A stretch of DNA of 64,000 nt from Neodidymelliopsis sp. IMI 364377 (taxonomy: Eukaryota; Ascomycota; Dothideomycetes; Pleosporales; Didymellaceae): the NCBI GenBank assembly GCA_027946375.1, contig JAPEUT010000004.1, forward strand, positions 177,780 through 241,779, given 5' to 3'. Below, in pieces: positions 35,531-46,071 of this stretch; the stretch's first letter is position 1, and every line of letters begins with the position of its first letter. The position numbers and the translations under genes are program-made. The notes under the pieces are model-generated. The model was not told the origin of the DNA, searched no databases, and saw only the letters and a list, made by a program, of their open reading frames with translations.

Positions 35531-36274
35531 ATGGCGCCCAATATCGAGCTCCTCACCTCGGCAACCCCCAACGGCCAAAAAATCAGCATCTTCCTCGAGG
35601 AGCTTCATATCCCCTACACGGTAACCTCGATTGACCTCGGCGCGGACGACCAAAAAGCGCCCTCGTTCCTCAAAATCAACCCCAACGGCCGCATCCCCGC
35701 CATCATCGACCACACGCGCAACTCGTTCCCCGTCTTCGAATCCGGCGCCATTTTCCTGTACCTCGCTGAACATTACGACAAGGATTATAAATTCAGCTTT
35801 GAGGACTCAGACGAAAAGAGCGAGATGTTGCAGTGGCTGTTTTTCCAAAACGCGGGCGTGGGACCCATTCAAGGGCAGGCGAATCATTTCTTCAGATATG
35901 CACCCGAGAAGATACAGTATGGGATTGATCGGTACCAGAATGAGACGAAGCGACTGTATTCTGTGCTTGAGACGCGGTTGCAAGGGCGGGACTTCTTGGT
36001 TGGCAAAGGGAAGGGGAAGTACTCGGTTGCGGATATGAGTACGTTTACGTGGGTGAGGTGGGGGCCATGGGCGGGAATTGAGTTGGGGGAGTTTCCGAGG
36101 TTGAAGGAGTGGGCGGAGGGGATTGAGGGTAGGGAGGCGGTTAAGAAGGGATTGTTGGTGCCGAATGGCGAGGATCAAATTGTGAGGTTGAGGAAGGATC
36201 CGAATGTTGATGATCCATTTAAGAAGTGGGTTATGAAGGGGCAGAACGAAATCAAGGAGAAGCACGGGAAGTGA
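35531..36274 (+). CDS. Glutathione S-transferase (Ure2p/GTT-like)
   Basis: Single exon, 247 aa from ATG 35531. The N-terminal thioredoxin fold reads TSATPNGQKISIFLEEL, INPNGRIPAIID with the cis-Pro loop, and FESGAIFLYLAEHYD, whose E-S pair binds glutathione. The helical C-domain carries YSVADMSTFTWVRWG, the fungal variant of the N-capping box. This pattern is shared by Ure2p-like transferases and bacterial YghU/YfcG types. It probably conjugates or reduces electrophiles in the cytosol. It lies about 450 bp after the glyoxal oxidase on the same strand; a functional link (clearing oxidation products) is speculative. Confidence 0.92.
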   Translation: MAPNIELLTSATPNGQKISIFLEELHIPYTVTSIDLGADDQKAPSFLKINPNGRIPAIIDHTRNSFPVFESGAIFLYLAEHYDKDYKFSFEDSDEKSEMLQWLFFQNAGVGPIQGQANHFFRYAPEKIQYGIDRYQNETKRLYSVLETRLQGRDFLVGKGKGKYSVADMSTFTWVRWGPWAGIELGEFPRLKEWAEGIEGREAVKKGLLVPNGEDQIVRLRKDPNVDDPFKKWVMKGQNEIKEKHGK

Positions 36275-36517
36275 GGCTGTGGGTGTATGGGATGAAGATT
36301 GTAGACTAAATCTATTTCAAAATATTGAGTCTAGTAGAAGGGCGAATATCTTCCAACAGGTGGTGCATATATAAGATTGAGGTTTCTCAACAGATGTTCA
36401 TCATGATATGATAGGCCGCTTCGAATTCAGGCTCTGGAACCAGAGAAGAGACACTGAACTCGCAGTGATGGTACGAAATCCTGCCTATATTATTTACAGA
36501 AGAGCCGTAGATACCTA

Positions 36518-38032
36518 CTAAGAGTCGAAGAAGGTCTTGTTCTTGTCCATACACTGCTGTAAGAAGTCGCTGCTATCCGCTTGAATTTGCCAAACACGCC
36601 TCATGTGGAACTTCTGACTCCTGTAATTGTGAAAATATCTCACGCTCATATCCCTCCAAGTCAGCTTCGGTTCCTGTTGCAAAAGACCCTTTCTTGTAAT
36701 AGTCGGTTTGTTACCAGTAGTCATCGGACCACTAATGCAGCGTACGCGTTCCACGCTACCAAATGCTGTGCTGAGTATTCGGGTATACATTGGCACGTCT
36801 TGAGGCGGCACGTCTTGTATATCAATCGTAAGCGTCAAGAGATTGAGCTCCTTCATCAGATCTTGGATCTGACACCGCCAAAAGTACATCAGGTTGACGG
36901 GATTGGTGGCAACGGGCGGTTCGAAGAGCTCGTATAGAGCGTCCGGCGCTAACCAGCGTATGCAGTGTAATAGAGAAGCCCTGCCAAAGTGGAAAGTAAG
37001 GTGCTGGAGTTTAGATCGATTGCGGGGCCCCAGTTGCCATAGGAAGCTTGTGAAGCCAGTAACACCAAAGTGAAAGTTTGTACTCCGGAATATGTGAGGA
37101 ACCATATATTCGCTGATATGTTTCGAAATTGAGAAAAGTTTGGATACTGTGATCGCCGGTTTCGACGCTGTCGGTGCATATGGATTGAACTCAGTAGTAT
37201 GCCGCGTTAGTATAATGGTTCGCGTATATCCAAGTGCTTCATAGAGAATCGTGTCCTGAAGTTCAGGTGGCAACCTGAGAAACGGACGAAACAATGGGCA
37301 GATCATGACTGAATCCTTTGGGCAGAGCGTGGACACGGTTTGCCTCGGGCAGCTTTGAAGCGAACTATATTGATCGACATCCTGTGTCTGAACAATGGCT
37401 TCGTATATCTTGTGCTCTTGACTCTTTCTTGCAGCACGTGCAAAATGATGCTTGTTCAAGTATTCACGGGCTGGTACCCAACTCGAACCACTGCGGATCA
37501 CCAGTCTATAGTGTGATTGTTCCTGTACTCCAGAACTGTCGTTTCCGTTGCATCTGGGATAGGCGCACGTTGAATTTGTATCTCGAGCATTGCAAAATCC
37601 CGTAGACTCATGTTTTTTATGGCTTCCTCGAACACAACTGCGATAGCCATGACGCTGCGATTGGAAAAGGCGTACGACAATGGCCTTCCTTTCGCCTGGG
37701 GACGATGTATCGGTCAAGAAACAGTTGACCGACTTGCCCAATCCTAGAGCCTCATTGTTCAAGCTTCCTTGTGGACGCAAAGTAATTCTGCCATGGAAAT
37801 ATGTAGATGAGTCGTGGTTTGACGCCCAGTTTGCCAGATGCCTAAGGAAGATATCTCGTTGGTTCGTCTCCGTCCATAGCCGATTCGCTGGATTGCGAAT
37901 GACTGGGCTTTCGACTTTCAGCGCCAATGTACTAGGAGCAGGTTTCTTGGACGAACTTGTCCTGACTCGACGCTGCCTAGCAGGTGATGTGTTACCAGGC
38001 TGCACAGCTGATTGGCTGTCAGGCAGAGGCAT
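36518..38032 (-). CDS. F-box-like protein; N-terminal half of the model uncertain
   Basis: One open frame of 504 aa from ATG 38032. The C-terminal 262 aa, which could start on their own at ATG 37306, begin MICPLFRPFLRLPPELQDTI, a typical fungal F-box-like opening, and continue as a leucine-rich domain (FHFGVTGFTSFLWQLG, LNLLTLTIDIQDVPP). The middle, 37498-37690, is suspicious. In the annotated frame it reads poorly, while the +1 frame reads AFSNRSVMAIAVVFEEAIKN, MSLRDFAMLEIQIQ and IPDATETTVLEYRNN before a stop at 37498. So this could be two genes, or one gene with a one-base frameshift. F-box proteins recruit substrates to SCF ubiquitin ligases; the target is unknown. Confidence 0.6.
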   Translation of the reverse strand: MPLPDSQSAVQPGNTSPARQRRVRTSSSKKPAPSTLALKVESPVIRNPANRLWTETNQRDIFLRHLANWASNHDSSTYFHGRITLRPQGSLNNEALGLGKSVNCFLTDTSSPGERKAIVVRLFQSQRHGYRSCVRGSHKKHESTGFCNARDTNSTCAYPRCNGNDSSGVQEQSHYRLVIRSGSSWVPAREYLNKHHFARAARKSQEHKIYEAIVQTQDVDQYSSLQSCPRQTVSTLCPKDSVMICPLFRPFLRLPPELQDTILYEALGYTRTIILTRHTTEFNPYAPTASKPAITVSKLFSISKHISEYMVPHIFRSTNFHFGVTGFTSFLWQLGPRNRSKLQHLTFHFGRASLLHCIRWLAPDALYELFEPPVATNPVNLMYFWRCQIQDLMKELNLLTLTIDIQDVPPQDVPMYTRILSTAFGSVERVRCISGPMTTGNKPTITRKGLLQQEPKLTWRDMSVRYFHNYRSQKFHMRRVWQIQADSSDFLQQCMDKNKTFFDS

Positions 38033-38708
38033 GCCGTCCCGCTATAGCTATGGAGTAGTCGATGCCGTGCTAAGCTATACTAACAGAGAAAGGCTCTAGG
38101 CGTTGGAGGGGAATTCAATGGTTGGTGTGAGAAGAGCCAGCATGCGAGCGAACCTGTGGTAATACTGGCACTTAGACGAGGGTTGTGATGTTGTGTAACC
38201 TTGTTCCCGCACACTATGGACGGGTGCTGCAATGTCAGATGTCTCAAAGAGGGGCTTGCTGACACTCAGAGCGACTGAGCATATTGCATGTTGGCTTCCC
38301 CGCCCGTATGGCCGTGATGATTTTGTAATGTAAGCGTAAGTTCGACAGCCTTGGCTAGTTGTTGAGTATATGAAGGCAGGCCTTGCAACCGGTCGGAGTA
38401 AGAGGTACAGTGATATGAGGTAAACAAGCCGTGGTAAGACAGAAACAAAAAGCCAGCCCCAGCCGGCGGGCGCACAATAGGTTGTGCTTACATGGAGGTG
38501 AGGTTGCTTACCGGGTGATCGATGACGCTAACGGAGTGACGCACCTGCTGCATCTTAGGCGAGCTAAGCTCCTTCTGATCAACACGCGACAGCAAGTGAA
38601 TGGATCAAGGTAAACCTCATATTTGCAGTTGGCTCTGTGCCGGGTATCCTATCGTAAAAACATTGTAATTGAGACGTCTGAAAGAACGGTCAATCAAGAT
38701 GCCTGCAT

Positions 38709-40690
38709 TCACGCCCTTCCCTCTAGCCAACCTGCCGCTCGCCCCAGCAGGCCATTGAAAGACTTCAGGTTGGCAAGAAGACCACCCCCAGCAGAGCCAA
38801 CGTCTCTGCCGACCATCTCTAGCAGCATGCTCAATGGTAAGCTTGGCCCTTCGTCTTCCCTTCCCTCTCGTTCCGCCTTCTTGCGACCGTTCTGGATGGC
38901 GGCTTCTATGTCGAACAGATTTGCGCTCAGCGTGCTTCTTGCCTCGACCTTTGCTTTTTCCGCTTCAAATTCCGCTTGTATATCGTCATGCTCAAGAGCA
39001 ACATCCTGTCTACTATTCTGAAGGGTGAGAATGTCTCTACGTAGCTCGGCATTGTCACGCTTGAAACCTTTCATCTTCTTCAAGTTGGCCGTTAGAACGT
39101 CGTTGGCATCCTGCAGGTCAAGTAGCTTTTCGTTCAAGCTTTCCTTAAATGACAACGACAAATTGACCTCGCTTCGCAACTCTTTGCGGCGAGTCGAGTC
39201 TTGTGACGTCTGCAGTTTCTCTAACATCTTACTCAAACGGTGATCAATTGCTTCCTCAAGAATTGTCCGTGTAGTGTCAGCTACTGTGATGCCTCGCACG
39301 CCATATCCCTTCACACGCATAACAGAGATCGCAAGTTTTGGGCCGTGAGACTTCTGACGTTTGCGTAGTGGCTGGTCGCTAGTATGCTTGGTTCGCGGGG
39401 CTTGTTTTGGCGATTTGCGCTTTGCGACGGGTTTAGGTGTGGGTTCTCGAACTTTCTCATTAGGCTCCGGCTCCTCTTCATACATTTCTGCCTCTTCGTC
39501 AGAATCAGACGCAGTTTCTTCAACTTGTTCTACAGGCTGCGGTGTTGCCTGCGTTGTCCGCGCGGTATCCGGAGACAATTCATCTTGACCATTGTCGCTC
39601 TCTTCTTCCATGCGACTACTTCTGGCCTTCTTGCGTTCAAGCTTGCGTGTTGTTGACGTATCTAATGCCTTGAATTCCGTGGCTGTCGACTTGCGTGGCC
39701 TGCCACGCGCAGCGGCTATTGACAAGGGCGTTGATGCAGTCTCGATAGACTGCCTTCGTGCAACCGAGGCTATAGTGGGTGGCGGGGTTGCTTGCGTAGG
39801 TGACAACTCATCAATATCTGCCTCCTCATTTGGTATTGATTCTCTCGAAACTACTCTCGGAGTGGCAGTGTTGTCATGTGGCGGAGAGAGTTCATCTGCG
39901 CTCTCTTCCTCAGCTTGCGAAGCGCCTGATGCAGTGTCCTCCACTGTAGTAGACAGAACAAAAGACGGTCTCGAGCTGTTACTTGGTTGCATGCCAGGTG
40001 TGACAGGTACTATATCCGTGGATTTCGATCTTCGTGAAGCGGTACGTTGCGAGCTTTCCGATGCGCCTGCGGGGTTCCTGATGCTTGTCGCACTTCCTGG
40101 CGTCTTCCTAACAGTAGTTGGGACTTCTTCGATAATCGATAGCTCGTCTGGCGCTTCGTCTGCCTCTTCACGTGCCGGAGAGACGGTTCTAGCGACTCTT
40201 TTACTCTTCTCGGCTGAGCGCACATTTTCTTCACGGTTTGGGCTGAGTTCGTCCTCGTCTTCGACAACCAGATCTGGCGCTGCTTGGGGCGATCCCCGCT
40301 TCCTCTTTCCCAACTGTGGCGTGACAGCATTGATTCTTGGTGTACGGTTGCGCTGCGACTTGACACTTCGTGGTGCCGACGCGCTTCGGTGCCGTTTCGC
40401 TGATCCGTCTAGGTTGCGTGGTGTGCCTTGGACCGGTGTTCGCGATCGTCGTCCAGATCGTTGCGGTGGCAAGGAGGCTTGCTTTGCGCCCAAAGCACCG
40501 AAATGGAAGCCGAAAGACGCCTGGACAGTAGAGGCACTAGTGATGTCAGTATGTACTGTGTCAGTGATGTGCTGGGCTGTTTACCCTGCACCACGCACGC
40601 GTTGTTGTCGATGCTCGCGGCGATCTGCAATTTGTCAGCTATAAAGTCAGATCATGTTGCACCAGTTCTACTCCTACCAACAGGCGCCAT
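38709..40690 (-). CDS. Inner kinetochore CENP-U/Ame1-like protein
   Basis: Minus-strand join 40690-40678, 40624-40585 and 40536-38709: 626 aa. The 13-nt and 40-nt leading exons restore MAPVDRREHRQQRVRGAG, the basic start seen in fungal Ame1 proteins; without them the frame has no ATG. A long disordered region repeats acidic DELSP motifs (DEDELSPN, DEAPDELS, SADELSPP, DIDELSP, GQDELSP), likely phosphosites. The C-terminal quarter holds VMRVKGYGVRGITVADTTRT, a long coiled coil (ELRSEVNLSLSFKESLNEKL, LRRDILTLQNSRQDVALEHD) and the end SANLFDIEAAIQNGRKK...GLLANLKSFNGLLGRAAGW, the layout I associate with CENP-U/Ame1. It would act in the COMA complex linking the CENP-A nucleosome to Mis12. The family call is by pattern, not by search. 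Confidence 0.75.
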
Positions 40691-40882
40691 AGCGATAGCG
40701 GGCGCAGCATTTAATCGAGGAGTTCGAGTACCGACGCGTGTGGACGGGCGTGTTGTGATGCCGGGGTCGCGCTTGCAGGGGTGCACGTGCACGATGAACC
40801 ATGAAGCTTGGACGAAGGTTCACCAAATAATTTATGGACTGGAGCCACTCTCACAGTTCCTACTCTCACCGTCTGATACAAC
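40691..40882. promoter_or_regulatory. 192-bp divergent promoter with an MCB-type ACGCGT box
   Basis: Only 192 bp separate the start codons of the Ame1-like and twin-CX9C genes. ACGCGT at 40734-40739, 44 bp from the Ame1-side ATG, matches the MBF (Mbp1/Swi6) site that drives G1/S genes in yeasts. Use of this site here is inferred. Confidence 0.55.
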
Positions 40883-41863
40883 ATGGGTTGGCTCTGGGGT
40901 AGCAGCGACAGTCCCGACAAACTTGACCCGTCATTGCGAGAATTCCTGAAGAAAGAGGCGCCAACCGGACCAAAGCCTACACTGCCCGCCGCACCGAAAG
41001 AGAAGCCTGTCGAAAGCACACCACCACCGCCTGTGCAAGCGCCAACACAGCCCGACAAGCCCTTCGTACCTCCCCAATCCCAGTTTCAAGATGGCCGCTA
41101 TGCACATCTCTGGAAGAACTACACCCCTCAAGATGTCCTTCTGGACAGAGGAAAGAATGAGCAAGACCGATTGAGGGACCTAGTCGATGCATACAACGAT
41201 CGCAGTTCTTCAGTTGGAAACATAGCTATGGAGAACTGCGCACTCGAGTATATGGAGCAATTTGAGTGTTTCAGGAATCCCAAAACATGGTGGTCTTTGG
41301 GCACAATGTGCAATGCAGAGTCGAGACGCTTCAATCGCTGCTACGACATGCAGTCGAAGTTCTTAAAGGCACTCGGGTATTTGACTTTGGACGCGCGGTC
41401 ACCAGAAGAGGATGAGAGGATTCAGATGCACGCCGACAAACTATACCAACAGATGATCAAGCAGGAAGCAGAGATCGAAAAGGCAGAAGCTGAGGGACGA
41501 GAGCCACCAAAGTTTGAGAGTGTGCTCTCCAAGGCAAACGTCGCGCGAGCTATGGCTGGCAAGCAAACCACTATCACACCGTTGCCTGCGGAAAATAGCG
41601 GACAAATCCAGAACGACGAAGATCTTTGGAGTCAAATCAAGCCCGAAGCTCGTCAGAGGTACGAGGAGAAGATCGCCGCGTTGCCACCAAAAGATCAAGA
41701 GGTTGAGCGTATGGCTGTTATAGGTGAACTCAGGGCACAAACCGGCATGGCGAAACAGGTCGAGGAGACTTTCCTTGAAGAACGCATAAACCGCATGAAG
41801 AGAAAGCAAGCTGGCCAAGCCACAATAGGGGATACTATAAAGAGCTGGTGGGGCTGGGGTTGA
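40883..41863 (+). CDS. Twin-CX9C (CHCH) protein with long charged flanks
   Basis: Single exon, 326 aa. Residues about 112-165 contain C-ALEYMEQFE-C and C-NAESRRFNR-C, two exact CX9C motifs, so a Mia40-oxidised helical hairpin of the CMC1 type is likely. That points to the mitochondrial intermembrane space. Upstream is a Pro-rich segment after MGWLWGSSDSPDKL. Downstream is a long helical, charged arm (QMIKQEAEIEKAEAEGREPP, EETFLEERINRMKRKQ) ending in SWWGWG. Classical CMC proteins are about 70-110 aa, so this is an extended form with Trp-rich ends on both sides. Function is not known to me; a respiratory-assembly role is inference. Confidence 0.85.
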   Translation: MGWLWGSSDSPDKLDPSLREFLKKEAPTGPKPTLPAAPKEKPVESTPPPPVQAPTQPDKPFVPPQSQFQDGRYAHLWKNYTPQDVLLDRGKNEQDRLRDLVDAYNDRSSSVGNIAMENCALEYMEQFECFRNPKTWWSLGTMCNAESRRFNRCYDMQSKFLKALGYLTLDARSPEEDERIQMHADKLYQQMIKQEAEIEKAEAEGREPPKFESVLSKANVARAMAGKQTTITPLPAENSGQIQNDEDLWSQIKPEARQRYEEKIAALPPKDQEVERMAVIGELRAQTGMAKQVEETFLEERINRMKRKQAGQATIGDTIKSWWGWG

Positions 41864-43667
41864 ACGAGAATGCATGTACTGTACGTATTCTGTGTAACTA
41901 TGTAAATGCTACGGTCGCTGTATTGATTCTTATAGCCATCTTGCTACAGCCTCATTATTGTCTTCATTGTACAAACGGGCATGCCGAGAAAACGTACAAC
42001 TCACATGCCTAGCCTACTGTTTATACTCCGGTGCCGAACATCACGTTGTGTCACGGCCAGTCTTTCCGGCTCATCTTACTCCGCGGGCAACATGTCCATA
42101 GTGCACGGAGTCCATAGATCTGGCGAGATATTTCTCTTTGGATCACGTCCAATTAGCCGCTCAGAAATTCTGATGTCGTTCCCTGAATGCACAACTCTAC
42201 CGTTTGCTGGCATAAGCAATGCATATCAAAAAAAACGTTGGATAAGCCATGTCTTGAGTAGATGTGCACTTCTCTCACCGCGAATGTATATGACCGGTCT
42301 CGTCGCCTTAAAGAGCACATACCATTCGAAAATCTGTCGCATACTTTCCAGGAGAACCCATTGCATGACGTTCAGTTATCGTCAATACGCGCATACCTAT
42401 CGTTGCCCAGACGGGTAGACGGATGATCTCCATTCGTTGTGGTTCACCGTTCCCAGAATTTTGATCGCCTGGGAAATTTGTGCAGGGATTCAAACCTGCA
42501 GCCCACCGCAACCCAACAAAATCTCGAGAAAGTTGACGGCGGTCACCCCCACAGTGAACACAGACACCATCGACCTGCGTCTGTGCACGAGTAGTATTCG
42601 ATTAAAAAATGTTAGCCGTTGACAAAGCAGAGCGTGGTTAGCTATCAGTCTTTCCCCGCAGACGTCTGACAGACACTGAACCATATTCCAGTGTTTCCAT
42701 TCCAATTTTTCCTTCTATCTTTACTATGCCATTTTTGACCTGATTTGTTTAGCTCATAACATTGCCTTGGTCCTGTCTCTTTGTCCTTGTACTCAAAAGT
42801 TGGTGCTTTGGTGTTGCTCTTGCTGGGGCGTCTGGAATTGATCAGAAATGTATCATCAACCTTTTGCCATTTCGTCAATCTCGCGTTTGCTTTAAATCCC
42901 TTTTTTCCCGGATTATTAACTGCCGGGTCGAGGCCTCTGCATCGTCGATTGCCTGTTTGAGCAACAACGCGCCTGCGCACAATGACCGTCTATACTTTAC
43001 AGCATCGACATGCTACTGGTTCAAGTCTTCTAAGATTGGCGCTTCCCCAGTGCGCGAACTCTGCCACAGAGGGCTTTAAAACCCTGACTCGTGCTATCAC
43101 TGCACTCTTGGAGAACAACCGTCATCGCTCCCTTGCTCAGACAAAGCATACGGCTAAAGTATTGGCTCTGCCAGCCAAGCCGCACAGCAAGCTTGATGAT
43201 CAACAACGGGGATGTATACAGCCACCTTGCGGCTGTGGTTCTCATACGACATACCCAAACCTTGGACAAAGGATGACGGATGACGTTCAAGTAGCGTCAT
43301 CACGTGCGACGTGAGATATACGGAAGAGCTAAGCGGAACTCGCTGATTGGACGTAGCACCATGGCATTTCCTGATCATATAGCTCTTCCTCGATGTTGAT
43401 CTATCACAGGTGTGCGGTATTGCGGTCAGTGTGCTGAAAAGTGCTTTGACGTGGCGGTGACGAGCATGGCAGCCACAACCTGCCGTGCGCTGTGATAAGA
43501 TTGTAAGGTCGTCATCGAGCTATATAACCTTAACTCACTTCACTTTCAATTTCACTTTCACTTCCAAGTCTGCATTCCAGACTAAGAACTGCTTTTTACG
43601 ATACAACAATTTGACAGCTCTTCACCGCTCCGCTTCACGACCAGCTTGTACCGACCAGCATCCCACA
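41864..43667. other. 1.8-kb interval with possible coding scraps
   Basis: No supported gene. The minus strand at 42061-42200 reads NGRVVHSGNDIRISERLIG and SPDLWTPCTMDMLPAE before a stop, and 42308-42511 reads RMEIIRLPVWATIGMRVLTI. Both look like coding remnants of an unrecognised gene, without splice or start support. A 145-aa ATG frame at 41981-42418 (+) overlaps them and looks like a shadow. Confidence 0.4.
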
Positions 43668-44427
43668 ATGGCACGATTCCAAGAGCCTCTCGATGGCCCC
43701 ACTGACGCGCCCATTCACAATGAGAAGCCCACTGGTCTACTCACACGCTTTGTGCCTGAGCGCCTGCGACATACAGCCTTCTACCGGATCCTCTTACGCC
43801 TGACCCGTGTCTTGCAATTCATCTCTTCTGTTATCTCACTCGGCCTCTTCTCTCAACGTGTCTACAAAGTCTACCGCCTTGTCAATTCTATCAAGACTCG
43901 TCGTGGTGTATCTGGCTCGTTCGGTGCCGTTGAAGGAATCCTCGCTGCCGCTGTCCTATACACACTCATTACTACAATCTTGACTTTGATCAAGAAGTCT
44001 GCCAACCCCGGACCTAAGTGGCTGCGATGGCTATGGGTACTACTTGACCTTGCGTTCGTCGGTGCGTTCATTGCAGTTTCTGTTCTCACACGACCGAGCG
44101 GAGGACCTGCAGGACCTCGACACTGCTACACCAATCGCAACACCAATAATGCTACCAACATTGCACAAGGGCAGACTGCGAACACTCAAGATAGTACATG
44201 TGATCTTCCTTGGGGAACTTTCATCTTGGCTATCGTCAGCACGTAAGTCAAGTTGACCTGTAACTCGAAACTCGATACTAACAACGTACCCCAGCCTGCT
44301 TCACGCTATCACTGCCGCATTCCACGAGATTAAGGACCATCGCCACAAGAACAAACTCGCTGCTGCTGAGGAGAAAGCTGCTCATGAGCAGTATGCTGCT
44401 GGCTCCGCACCTGCTGCAGGTTACTAG
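43668..44427 (+). CDS. MARVEL-like four-helix membrane protein
   Basis: Join of 43668-44242 and 44295-44427: 235 aa, with a 52-bp intron (branch TACTAAC). Start ATG 43668 gives MARFQEPLDGPTDAP; the frame upstream of it is 5' UTR-like. Four hydrophobic helices: VLQFISSVISLGLF, VEGILAAAVLYTLITTILTL, WVLLDLAFVGAFIAVSVL, and LPWGTFILAIVSTLLHAITA, the last spanning the splice. Between helices 3 and 4 there is an Asn-rich loop with two Cys (RHCYTN, STCDLPWG) that probably form a disulphide outside. The tail is short, charged and Ala-rich. It fits the fungal MARVEL/Nce102-like group and is likely in the plasma membrane. Confidence 0.88.
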
Positions 44428-45256
44428 GTCAATGGAGTAGTGCCCCACGTATGCATCATGGTCGTTTGAGGATGTGTTGAAACATCCAATAATTTCACAC
44501 GCATGATTCTTCGATTACGAAAAGTGTATGAGCATTTGCTCTGAATGTAATAGTAATAGCACGATACGACACCCACGGGCGTCGACTCGGACACACAACA
44601 TAATGATACCTCTTTAACGATACTATCAATTGCCGGTAACAAAGTATTGATTATATGCTTATGGACATTATGTCAAGGGTAAAGACGTGGTGCCAGACCG
44701 AGCTTACAATCTGAGCCATAATAGATGAGTCTTTCGTATGGCATGAATCCTTTATCTTCCTTCAGCCCGCGTTCGAGTTGATTTGTAGATGTATAACATT
44801 TCACTGGTAGCTGCTTACACTCTGAGATCTCAGCCACTGACTTCTGAGTAAATAGTGCGAATATTCTGATTCAGAGTTCGTGCCGTTACTTCGTTGAACT
44901 GAGTCAAATTCTGTCCCGACGTTAATTGAACCTTGAGGGCCTTTACTTATACCCCCAGTACTATAGTCACGAGATATTATCGATTGTTAGCACTGGATTC
45001 ACGTATCTGCGTATCACTCTTTTGGACAGTCGCAGAGTCACAACTGAGGTCCACAGAATCACCGTTATCAGATAGCCTACAAGCTGTGTTAGCTTGACCG
45101 TAGGTAGAGTTCAGTGGGATGCGTGGGATAGGGACGTACTCAGAGTGCTGCTATGTTCTACCAAATGGATGTAGGTAGAGATTACACAATGGAGATTATA
45201 TATAAACTGACGGTTGGAATGCAATAGCTTGGGTATGAGACTCGGACAGTTTTCGT

Positions 45257-46071
45257 ATGAATCGAACGAACTACTCTAGTGGCGAAGAGGGAAAGACTCG
45301 GTTTTGTCCAGGACGTCTGCAAAACAAAAAACCGAAGAGAAAGAGTGTGAGCTACAAATCTATCACTCTGTTTGACACCATCGCTGCAGCTCCATTTACA
45401 CGCATCGAGCAGCAAGAGAAGCAAGTAGATGCAATACTCCACTCTAGTAAACAATTCAGTCTAGCACACGTTTCAAACCCGAACATCACGTACCTGGTTC
45501 CACGACTGCGATGGGACGTTTCCAGACGCCCATGATTGAACTTCGTGATTCGTATTCGACTATTTCTTACCAGGCTACAATGAGAGACGGAGTCTGATCT
45601 CTGGAGTTCTACAACACGGAAGGAAATGAACACTCCACTTCTGCAAGACTTGTTCCCTGAGGAAGGGCAAAAGGGAGGGAACGTTCCAAGTGCTTCTAGT
45701 AGAAGAATTGAGGATAGATTGTACAAGTTTCGTATACAAGAGGTATGTGTTCGTCTGTTGTAGATGAGGGTAACAGTAGTGATAACGACAGTGGACGAGA
45801 GATCCTTTTAAGAAACATTTGTATGTGGGGTCGTAAAGTAAAAGCTTCAAGATTGTGCTACATGATGTGATCATTGCATAGATTTGTTTGCACTTACCCA
45901 GACATTAGATGTCTCACAGTGCTAAGCCTCGTCAATATAACCTTGATGACTAGAACAAAAACAGTGTCTTTTCGATCGTACAATGGCCGTACTTTATCGG
46001 TACTTTTCAATGCTAACGGCTTGACTTGCGACTCAAGCTTAGCATCATACACAAAGAACATAGAGGGGTGA
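45257..46071 (+). pseudogene. Unidentified coding remnant
   Basis: An ATG frame of 92 aa (45257-45535) includes VDAILHSSKQFSLAHVSNPN and TYLVPRLRWDV. Coding-like text then continues in the +1 frame (QTPMIELRDSYSTISYQATM), returns to the first frame (MNTPLLQDLFPEEGQKGG) to about 45740, continues in a third frame to 45862 and again in 45874-46071 (MTRTKTVSFRSYNGRTLSVL). The hops need single-base gains or losses, so it looks like a decayed gene. A TATATATAA element lies at about 45196-45204. Family not recognised. Confidence 0.35.

Noticed and set aside
39592..40644. 350-codon open frame antisense to the Ame1-like gene
   Set aside because: It is the complement of an acidic Ser/Glu-rich coding sequence and has no independent features.
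42470..42560. tRNA-like B-box (minus-strand GGTTTGAATCC) near 42500
   Set aside because: The T-loop would have eight bases, no acceptor stem or A-box pairs with it, and no cloverleaf could be drawn.
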